The notes under the pieces were generated by a model. The model saw only the letters and a program-made list of their open reading frames with translations. It searched no databases and was not told where the DNA came from. A DNA stretch of 7,825 nucleotides from the NCBI GenBank assembly GCA_003157715.1, contig PMKK01000176.1, positions 5,783 to 13,607 on the forward strand, written 5' to 3'. The number at the start of each line of letters is the position of its first letter. The stretch's first letter is position 1. Source of the DNA: Actinomycetota bacterium. GTDB lineage: Bacteria; Actinomycetota; Thermoleophilia; UBA2241. Of this stretch, positions 1 through 5,425 are shown one piece after another. The translations under genes and the position numbers were made by a program.

Positions 1-1237
1 CCTCGTTGATGTGCCCGGCGATCGCCACGCGCTGCCGGCGGGGCGCGAGCGGGTCCACGACGGGCACGATGTCGAGCGACTCGCCCCACACGAAGCGCAT
101 CGGCGCCGTGTTCCAGCCGGCGTTCAGGCCCACGAACGTCGCACCAAGGCGATCTTCCACGGTGGCTACCTCGGCGAGCAGCACGCCGCTCGCCGCGAAG
201 AAGAACTCTCCGGGCTCGGCGGCGATCGTCGCCCCCAGCGGCCCCAGCCGGCGCGCGACGATCGCCGCCCAGGCGTCGAGGTCGAGGTCGGTCTCACCTT
301 GCATCATCGGCTCGCCCAGACCGCCGCCGGTGTTGATCTCCTCGATCGGACAGCCGAGCTTCCGCAGCCGTTCGACCATGGCCGCCACCACCGCCAGCGC
401 GTGGTCGAGCTGGGGCAGCTCACCCGAGTGCATCTGATGACAGATGTGCACACAGACGGTGTCGATGATCAGTCCGTGCTCGTGAGCGATCGCCACGGCC
501 TCATCGAGCTGTTCCGCGTAGATGCCGAACTTGGTCGGCTTCTCCGAGGCGTAGATGCCGAACTGCAGCTCGTCGTCGGGCGAGCGCCCGGCCGGCACGA
601 AGACGCGCGCCGCTCCGGCCCGCGGATTGAGCCGCAGACCCACCCGCCGGCCCGGCGCCAGCCGCCCGACGCGGCGTAGCTGCGAGAGCAGGTCGACGTT
701 GAGCTTGAGGGGGTGCGGCAGGATGTCGAGCAGGTCACGATCGACCAGATTGGTGCCGGTGAAGCTCAGCTCCTCGGCCCGCCAGCCGTGCTCGAGCGCC
801 CAGGCGACCTCGCCGGGCGAGCTCACGTCGACACCGACGCCACGCCGCGTGCCGGGCTCGCCGAGCCGGCGCAGCATGCGCAGCATCTCCGGCTCGCGCT
901 GCGCCTTGAGGGCGAAGCGCACGCGGTAAGGAAGACCGGTGGCCTCGAGCGCCGCCTGGACGCGCCGCACGCGATCGCCGACATCGGTCAGGTCGAAGGC
1001 AAAGAGGGGCGTCCCGTGTTCGCGAGCGAGGCCTTCGGCGTCGCGTCCCGCGACGCACAGCCGGCCCGCGCGCGGCTCGAGCCCCGGCCGCACCCACCAG
1101 GTGGGAGCCGCGGCAACGCCGGCCGGCGCGGCCGCGTCTTCAGCGGCAGCGCCGGATGGCCCGGCCGGCGCGACCGGCGCGCCGGGCTTGGCGGGCAAGC
1201 CGGCCGGTTCAGCCGGCTGTTCGCGGTCTGGGCTCAT
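1..1237 (-). CDS. Fold-type III PLP-dependent decarboxylase, diaminopimelate decarboxylase-like (partial, 3' end off window)
   Basis: The frame is open from an ATG at 1237 to the window edge: 412 codons with no stop. It resembles the diaminopimelate/ornithine/arginine decarboxylase family, which makes an amine by PLP-dependent decarboxylation of a basic amino acid in the cytoplasm. Visible landmarks: FALKA at 108-112, with Lys111 the expected PLP Schiff-base lysine; VDVSSPGE at 136-143; FTGTNL at 159-164; VGLRINP at 199-205; KFGIY at 236-240; NTGGGLG at 302-308 (glycine-rich phosphate loop); AAEPGEFFF at 339-347. Two sites are unusual: HICHQ at 264-268 where HIGSQ is usual, and GHINE at 408-412 where LysA has GPxCES, so Asn appears to replace the catalytic Cys. 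The first ~45 residues are an Ala/Pro-rich low-complexity extension. It starts 9 nt after the binding-protein stop, so it is probably the second gene of that operon; the Shine-Dalgarno is weak. Fold is confident; substrate is open (DAP, ornithine, arginine or other). Confidence 0.88.
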   Translation of the reverse strand, partial: MSPDREQPAEPAGLPAKPGAPVAPAGPSGAAAEDAAAPAGVAAAPTWWVRPGLEPRAGRLCVAGRDAEGLAREHGTPLFAFDLTDVGDRVRRVQAALEATGLPYRVRFALKAQREPEMLRMLRRLGEPGTRRGVGVDVSSPGEVAWALEHGWRAEELSFTGTNLVDRDLLDILPHPLKLNVDLLSQLRRVGRLAPGRRVGLRLNPRAGAARVFVPAGRSPDDELQFGIYASEKPTKFGIYAEQLDEAVAIAHEHGLIIDTVCVHICHQMHSGELPQLDHALAVVAAMVERLRKLGCPIEEINTGGGLGEPMMQGETDLDLDAWAAIVARRLGPLGATIAAEPGEFFFAASGVLLAEVATVEDRLGATFVGLNAGWNTAPMRFVWGESLDIVPVVDPLAPRRQRVAIAGHINE

Positions 1238-1246
1238 GACACCATC

Positions 1247-3094
1247 CTAGGCGGTCTCTTCGGCCTCTTCTTTGGGCGTCCGGCGGCGGCGCGCCACGAC
1301 GACCACGACGACCACGACGACCAGCGCACCGACCACGGCCGCCGCGATCCACACCGCCGAACTGCCGCCGCTGCCGCCGCTGCCGGATTTGGGGTAGACG
1401 TAGAGGAAGCTGCCGGCGCCGTAGGGCGAGAAGACCACGTTGCCCACGCCCGCCGGCGACTGGATCCAGCCGCCCCACTTGTCGGTGTGCCAGCCTTCGA
1501 TGTCGTCTGAGTAGGCGATGATGATGTAGGGCGACTGCTGGTACCAGATCTGCTGCATCTGGTCGAGTATGGTCTTGCGCGCGGCGACGTCGAGCGTACC
1601 GCCCTGCTTGAGGTAGAGGGCGTCGTAGGCCTTGTCGGACCAGGCGCAGTCGCTCCAGCTGTTGATCTGGGAGGTGGTGAAATACGACAGTATGATGCCC
1701 GGGTCGATGTCGCCGTACCAGCCCCATAGGAACATGTCGTAGTCGGGCGTGAAGGTGCCCTTGACGGTGTTGTACTGCCGGTCTTCGAGGGTGCCGTTGT
1801 CGAGCACTGACAGGTTGATCTTGAGCCCAAGCTTGTCGAACCAGCCGGCCAGCAGCTTGGAAGCCGCCTCGCTGGTCGGCGATTCGCTGCGTGCCCAGAG
1901 GCGCAGCTTTATGGCCTTGCCCTGCTTGTTGAGGCGCACGCCGTTCTTGAGCGGGTACCCCGCGGCGGTCAGCAGCTGACCGGCCTTGGCCAGGTCGAAG
2001 GTGTAGGCCTGCCCGGCCGGCGGCGTCCAGGCCCAGTCGGGATTCTTGTAGTAGCCCGTCGTGATCGGCGTGACCCCGGGCTTGGAGTCGCCGGAGTAGA
2101 CGATCTGGTCGATCTTCTGCTTATCGACCGCGTAGTTCAGCGCCTGCCGAAAGCGCCAGTCCCTGAGCACCGGGTTACCCAGGCTGGGACCGGTGTAGCA
2201 GTTGAACCCCAGCTCGTCGAAGCCGTTGACCCGTATCGCCTTGGTGGTGAGGCCGGGCACGTTCTTCATCGTCTGTAGCTGGGTCGGCTGCAGGCCGCCA
2301 CAGGCGTCGAGGGTGCCGGACTTGAGCTCGTCGGCCATCGTGTCGGCGTTGGTGTAGTCGAGAAAGTCGACCTCGTCGACTTTGGGCGCCCCGCCCCAGT
2401 AGCTCTTGTTGGCCACCATGCGCACGAGCTGGCCCTGCTGGAACTTGACGCACTGGAACGGTCCCGAACCGACCAGCGGCAGCTTGATGGCATACGAAGC
2501 CGCCTTGCTGCCGGGGATCTTCGACCAGATATGCTCGGGCAGGATGGGCACCCAGGCACTGAGCATGTTGGCCTTCGGGCGCGAACACGCGAAACGCACG
2601 TGGGTGGCGTCGACGGCGGTGGCGTGCGTGATGTACTGCGTGTAGCTCGTGAAGTTGGAGAGGCCATTGTCGATGATGTAGTTGTACGTGAAGGCGACGT
2701 CGGCGGCCGTCACCGGCAGGCCGTCCTGCCACTTGGCGTTACCGCGGATGGTGAAGGTCCAGGTCTTCCGGTCGGGGCTCACCGTCCAGCTCGTGGCGAG
2801 ACCCAGCGAATGCTGGCCCTTGGTAGGCGTGAGATCGGCATAGCTCGGCCCCACGAGGGGGTCATAGTTCATGTACCAGACCGTGAAGGCCTGGGTGGTA
2901 GTGCCGGTGAAGGGATTCAGATTGTCGGGTTCGGCCAGCCAGCCTACCTTGAGCACGACTTTGCCCTGAGGCGCCGGACTGCTGCTCGTGGCGACCGCGG
3001 CGCCGAGCCCCCAGACCAGGCCGGCGGCCAGGACGGCGGCCACCGCGCACACGGCGACCCGAGACGAGCAACGGTTGGCGCGACGAACTCCCAC
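1247..3094 (-). CDS. ABC transporter substrate-binding protein, family 5, with C-terminal membrane anchor
   Basis: This 615-aa protein fits SBP_bac_5 (oligopeptide/dipeptide/nickel binding), the extracytoplasmic receptor that delivers ligand to an ABC importer. Family features: an N-terminal strand with EPDNLNPF (55-62); a TWTFTIRGNAKWQDG stretch (111-125) followed by TAADVAFTYNYI (129-140); VGSGPF (208-213); RFRQALNYAVDK (314-325); and WGWYGDIDPG near the C-terminal lobe. The start is a GTG with GGGGG about 6 nt upstream. Residues 1-35 form a Sec signal peptide (Arg-rich start, hydrophobic core, AVA cleavage motif). There is no lipobox cysteine. Instead the C-terminus has a Gly/Ser linker, a Val-rich membrane segment with nine consecutive Val, then ARRRR and an acidic tail, so it is likely tethered by a C-terminal helix. 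No permease or ATPase gene is in the window. The downstream decarboxylase is 9 nt away. Ligand cannot be told from the sequence. Confidence 0.95.
   Translation of the reverse strand: MGVRRANRCSSRVAVCAVAAVLAAGLVWGLGAAVATSSSPAPQGKVVLKVGWLAEPDNLNPFTGTTTQAFTVWYMNYDPLVGPSYADLTPTKGQHSLGLATSWTVSPDRKTWTFTIRGNAKWQDGLPVTAADVAFTYNYIIDNGLSNFTSYTQYITHATAVDATHVRFACSRPKANMLSAWVPILPEHIWSKIPGSKAASYAIKLPLVGSGPFQCVKFQQGQLVRMVANKSYWGGAPKVDEVDFLDYTNADTMADELKSGTLDACGGLQPTQLQTMKNVPGLTTKAIRVNGFDELGFNCYTGPSLGNPVLRDWRFRQALNYAVDKQKIDQIVYSGDSKPGVTPITTGYYKNPDWAWTPPAGQAYTFDLAKAGQLLTAAGYPLKNGVRLNKQGKAIKLRLWARSESPTSEAASKLLAGWFDKLGLKINLSVLDNGTLEDRQYNTVKGTFTPDYDMFLWGWYGDIDPGIILSYFTTSQINSWSDCAWSDKAYDALYLKQGGTLDVAARKTILDQMQQIWYQQSPYIIIAYSDDIEGWHTDKWGGWIQSPAGVGNVVFSPYGAGSFLYVYPKSGSGGSGGSSAVWIAAAVVGALVVVVVVVVVARRRRTPKEEAEETA
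1295..1321. repeat. 9-bp tandem repeat coding for the poly-Val anchor
   Basis: Three perfect copies of cacgacgac lie end to end within the binding-protein gene. On the minus strand they read as Val codons of the C-terminal membrane helix. Gain or loss of a unit changes the helix by three residues without shifting frame. Confidence 0.7.
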
Positions 3095-3149
3095 GACGAC
3101 CCCCAGTGTCGAGACGCCCCGCGGCGCCTGCTATGGCTCCCCTGTCCCT

Positions 3150-3155
3150 AGTATA
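3150..3155 (-). promoter_or_regulatory. -10 element of the binding-protein/decarboxylase operon
   Basis: The minus strand reads TATACT here, five of six matches to TATAAT in an otherwise GC-rich region. It would start transcription near 3143 and give a leader of about 50 nt before the GTG at 3094. The -35 region is weak: a TTTTC-like stretch lies about 17-18 nt upstream. Confidence 0.5.
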
Positions 3156-3204
3156 TGCAGTCCCAGGCTCCGCGAAAAGGACGCTCCGAACAAGGCGCGA
3201 GAGG

Positions 3205-3232
3205 TTCGACGAACGCCCCTTGCGGCTAGACT
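3205..3232 (+). promoter_or_regulatory. Promoter of the HAD phosphatase gene, predicted leaderless
   Basis: TAGACT at 3227-3232 is a good actinobacterial -10 (TAnnnT). The GTG start of the phosphatase is at 3239, seven nt after it, which is where transcription should begin. No purine-rich Shine-Dalgarno precedes the GTG. A leaderless mRNA is therefore inferred. A weak -35-like TTCGAC lies at 3205-3210, inside the 11-bp dyad GTTCG-a-CGAAC (3204-3214), a possible operator. Confidence 0.5.
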
Positions 3233-3238
3233 ACTGGC

Positions 3239-4003
3239 GTGACCCTTGGCCCGACAGTGATTCTCCCGGCTGCCGACTTCGATGCCGTCGTGTTCGACAT
3301 GGACGGCGTCGTGACCCAGACCGCGACCGTGCACGCTGCCGCCTGGAAAGCCCTTTTCGATGCCTTCCTCGAAGCGCGCGCGCGGCGCAGCGGCCAGCCG
3401 TTCCGGCCGTTCGACGTCGAGTCCGACTATCTTCCCTACGTCGACGGCAAGGCGCGCTACGACGGCGTGCGCGACTTCCTGGCGTCGCGCGGCGTCGAGC
3501 TGCCGTGGGGCGCCCCCGCGGACCCGCCCGACGCCGAGACCGTCTGCGGTCTGGGCAACCGCAAGAACGACTACTTCCTGCGGATCGTAGCCGAGAAGGG
3601 CGTGCAGCCGTTTGCCACCACCGTGACGTTCATCCACCAGTTGCACGACGCCGGCGTGCGCACGGCCATCATCTCGGCCAGCAAGAACGCGAGCGCCATC
3701 CTCGACGCGGCCGGCGTGCGCGACCTGTTCGCCGCGCAGGTCGACGGCACCGTGGCCGAGCAGCTCGGGCTGCCGGGCAAGCCCGCGCCGGCGGTGTTCG
3801 TCGAGGCGGCGCGGCGCCTCAATATCGCGCCACCGCGCGCGGTCGTCGTCGAAGACGCCGAAGCCGGAGTCGAGGCGGGCCACCGCGGCGGCTTTGGCCT
3901 GGTCATCGGCGTCGATCGCGCAGGTCACGCGGCTGCCCTGCGCGAACACGGCGCCGACGTCGTGGTCAAGGATCTCGGCGAGGTGACGGTGGCGCGGCGC
4001 TAG
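3239..4003 (+). CDS. HAD-superfamily phosphatase / beta-phosphoglucomutase-like
   Basis: The 254-aa protein carries all four HAD motifs. Motif I is FDMDGVVT (19-26), with Asp20 the expected nucleophile and Asp22 the acid/base. Motif II is in IISASKN (144-150). Motif III is GKPAP (180-184) with Lys181. Motif IV is VVEDAEAG (203-210) with Glu205/Asp206 for Mg2+. The helical cap between motifs I and II contains DYLPYVDGKARYDGVRDFL (63-81) and VCGLGNRKN (102-110), a signature I associate with actinobacterial beta-phosphoglucomutase-like proteins that often sit beside or are fused to GH65 disaccharide phosphorylases. The expected reaction is beta-glucose-1-phosphate to glucose-6-phosphate, or sugar-phosphate hydrolysis. 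No GH65 or trehalose gene is in the window, so the exact substrate is unproven. The GTG start is preferred because motif I follows at a normal distance and the -10 lies just upstream. It is divergent from the binding-protein operon. Confidence 0.92.
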   Translation: MTLGPTVILPAADFDAVVFDMDGVVTQTATVHAAAWKALFDAFLEARARRSGQPFRPFDVESDYLPYVDGKARYDGVRDFLASRGVELPWGAPADPPDAETVCGLGNRKNDYFLRIVAEKGVQPFATTVTFIHQLHDAGVRTAIISASKNASAILDAAGVRDLFAAQVDGTVAEQLGLPGKPAPAVFVEAARRLNIAPPRAVVVEDAEAGVEAGHRGGFGLVIGVDRAGHAAALREHGADVVVKDLGEVTVARR

Positions 4004-4028
4004 AGCGCGCCGGCCGACCGCGAGCCGA

Positions 4029-4101
4029 CGGGGGGCTCGACTGCCGCGAACCGGCGGGGGGCTCGACTGCCGCGAGCTGACCGGGGACCCGACCGCCGCT
4101 G
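4029..4101. repeat. 26-bp tandem repeat, about three copies
   Basis: The block beginning cggggggctcgactgccgcg occurs at 4029 and again at 4055 with 21 identical bases. A diverged third copy (ccggggacccgaccgccgct) starts at 4081, keeping the 26-bp period. It fills most of the gap between the HAD stop (4003) and the membrane-protein remnant stop (4111). It is too short and irregular for CRISPR, and I find no gene in the 4004-4110 gap. Confidence 0.75.
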
Positions 4102-4110
4102 TCCCCGCCG

Positions 4111-4401
4111 CTACGCCACGAACAGCCAGAGCGCGAAGCGCCCCGTGAGGTACACAAGCAGCACGGTCGAGGCGACGAGCAGCGCGGCGCGCGGCAGCCG
4201 CCGGCGCTCGATGGCAAGCCCCAGGGCGATGACCAGCGGGAACGCCACGAGTACGAAGCGCGGCATCGGCATGAGCGGGATCTGACTGCGGGGCTGCGGC
4301 ATGGGGACCAGGACCAGCGCCGCCGCGTAGACCGTGTAGGCGCGCGGCAGACGTCGCCAGCCGGCGACGAGGGCCCAGACGGCGAAGGCCAGAGCGAGAT
4401 G
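4111..4401 (-). pseudogene. C-terminal remnant of a polytopic membrane protein, PIG-V mannosyltransferase-like
   Basis: From about 4401 down to a TAG at 4113-4111, the minus strand encodes about 96 residues with almost all G/C third positions and alternating hydrophobic and Arg-rich segments. Features are two or three membrane spans, the central motif PLMPMPRFVLVAFPL, and the ending FALWLFVA. This is how actinobacterial PIG-V/GPI-mannosyltransferase-like proteins end, as I recall the family. No plausible start codon precedes the coding-like part. Upstream in this frame the translation becomes Arg/Pro/Cys-rich with poor third-position bias. The neighbouring frame has a possible further span (LVAAVACLAATRLF, about 4460-4415), which suggests a frameshift. 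The N-terminal ~300 residues of such an enzyme are absent, and the divergent padR promoter starts at 4654. I infer a truncated, frameshifted relic; family assignment is moderate. Confidence 0.5.
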
Positions 4402-4653
4402 TTCGCGCCCACCGCGTGGGCGCGGAAGAGCCGCGTCGCGGCAAGACAGGCGACCGCGGCAACAAGATGAGGGCCATGGGCCACGCCAAGCGCGCCCAGC
4501 GCCCAGCGGTCGACGAAGGGCGTGATCGCGACGCACGATCGCGACCCTCCGCGCTGTGCCGTTTCGACGCTCATGATGCACTGACCATCTACGGCGCGTC
4601 GCGCACTTCTGCTGAGGGGCTGGGTCTCGCGGGACCCTCAAGGTTTGCCTCGG
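4402..4653. other. Non-coding or decayed spacer between the membrane-protein remnant and the padR promoter
   Basis: No convincing gene on either strand. A short hydrophobic stretch on the minus strand (about 4415-4500) may be an out-of-frame piece of the membrane-protein relic. The 9-bp sequence gatcgcgac is repeated at 4524-4532 and 4537-4545. On the plus strand the frame upstream of padR stays open but lacks a ribosome-binding site and has no recognisable domain. Confidence 0.4.
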
Positions 4654-4694
4654 TTGACATCGTGAAAAGATGTGTCACGATATATCGCGTAACA
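4654..4694 (+). promoter_or_regulatory. padR promoter with overlapping dyad operator
   Basis: A perfect -35 TTGACA lies at 4654-4659. An AT-rich -10 region (GATATA at 4679-4684, or overlapping hexamers) follows with 18-19 nt spacing. The -10 sits inside the perfect 10-bp palindrome CGATATATCG (4678-4687). This extends to an imperfect 24-bp dyad at 4671-4694 with TGT and ACA at its ends: 9 of 12 base pairs match. A second inverted repeat, ACATC-N7-GATGT (4657-4661 and 4669-4673), lies over the -35/spacer. PadR proteins bind such short AT-rich dyads as dimers and commonly repress their own genes, so autoregulation is inferred. Confidence 0.65.
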
Positions 4695-4709
4695 ACACTA
4701 CAGACACAC

Positions 4710-4715
4710 AGGAGG
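4710..4715 (+). promoter_or_regulatory. Consensus ribosome-binding site of padR
   Basis: AGGAGG stands 6 nt before the ATG at 4722. It fixes the start there and rules out the longer open frame extending upstream. Confidence 0.85.
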
Positions 4716-4721
4716 CACACG

Positions 4722-5348
4722 ATGTCGTATTTCGAGAATCTCTCAGGCGGCCCGGGCGAGGGCCCGAGCGAGGGCAGTCCTCGCCGTCGGCCCTCCGGCC
4801 ATGAGTCAGATCGACGCTGCCGCGAGCACGGACCACACGTCCACGGCTGCGGCCCCCACCCGCACGGCCGCGGCTTCGGCCCGCACGGCTTCGGCCCCCA
4901 CGGCCGCGCCCGCCGCGGCAACGTCAAGGCCGCGATCCTGGCGGTGCTGGCCGAGAACCCCATGCACGGCTACGAGGTCATGCAGCAGCTCGAGGAACGC
5001 AGCGGCGGCATGTGGCGGCCCAGCCCGGGTTCCATCTACCCCACGCTGCAGCTTCTCGAGGACCAGGGCCTCGTGAGAAGCGAAGAGGTCGACGGCCGGC
5101 GCGTCTTCTCGCTCACCGACGACGGCAAGACCGAGGCCGAAGCGGTGATCCAGCGCGGCGCGCCCTGGGCCACCTCGGAGACCGGCCCCGAAGGGGCACG
5201 CTTCAAGATGCGCGGCGCCACGATGCAGCTCATCGCGGCGGTCAAGCAGGTCGGCATGGCCGGCTCGCAGGAACAGATCGACAAGACCCTCGAGATCCTG
5301 GCCGAGGCGCGCAAGCGCGTGTACGGCCTGCTCGCCGGCAGCGACTGA
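4722..5348 (+). CDS. PadR-family transcriptional regulator with His/Cys-rich N-terminal tail
   Basis: The 208-aa protein has a PadR winged-helix domain at about 67-140: NVKAAILAVLAENPMHGYEV (67-86), then WRPSPGSIYPTLQLLEDQGL (98-117), the recognition helix and PadR signature, then the wing RRVFSLTDDGK (126-136). The C-terminal helix (about 165-203) should be the dimerisation arm. The first 65 residues are low-complexity; residues 33-60 carry seven His and two Cys in Gly-Pro-His spacing (HGPHVHGCGPHPHG, then GFGPHGFGPHG). E. coli YqjI, a nickel/iron-responsive PadR, has a comparable His/Cys-rich N-terminal extension ahead of the same domain order. Metal sensing is therefore a reasonable inference but not shown. 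It probably represses its own promoter. No other plus-strand gene follows before the convergent kinase, so remote targets are unknown. Confidence 0.94.
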   Translation: MSYFENLSGGPGEGPSEGSPRRRPSGHESDRRCREHGPHVHGCGPHPHGRGFGPHGFGPHGRARRGNVKAAILAVLAENPMHGYEVMQQLEERSGGMWRPSPGSIYPTLQLLEDQGLVRSEEVDGRRVFSLTDDGKTEAEAVIQRGAPWATSETGPEGARFKMRGATMQLIAAVKQVGMAGSQEQIDKTLEILAEARKRVYGLLAGSD

Positions 5349-5389
5349 GGGCTCCCGGACTCCGGCGGCGGCGGGCCCGGAAGATCGGG

Positions 5390-5417
5390 GGCGCGCCGCG
5401 CGCCGTTCCGGCGCGCC
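5390..5417. terminator. GC-rich hairpin between convergent genes
   Basis: Between the padR stop (5348) and the kinase stop (5426), ggcgcgccg (5390-5398) and cggcgcgcc (5409-5417) are perfect inverted copies around a 10-nt loop. The placement suits a bidirectional terminator. There is no U-tract on either strand, so it is not a classic intrinsic terminator. Confidence 0.35.
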
Positions 5418-5425
5418 GCAGTCGG

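Noticed and set aside
11..1510. Long plus-strand open frames opposite the decarboxylase and binding protein
   Set aside because: They are His/Arg/Pro-rich, show no family motifs, and mirror genes with clear motifs on the minus strand; they arise from high GC.
3204..3214. GTTCG-a-CGAAC as a second LexA box
   Set aside because: The half-sites are in reversed order and have a 1-nt centre, so it does not match CGAAC-N4-GTTCG.
4029..4101. CRISPR array
   Set aside because: Units abut without unique spacers, only about three copies exist, and no cas gene is near.
3131..4489. Minus-strand open frame of 452 codons covering the HAD gene
   Set aside because: It lies antisense to a gene with all four HAD motifs, has low-complexity Arg/Ala composition, and crosses the tandem repeats.
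4416..4721. Upstream extension of padR to an ATG at 4416
   Set aside because: It would place the strong promoter and operator inside the gene; AGGAGG before 4722 and the domain layout support the shorter form.
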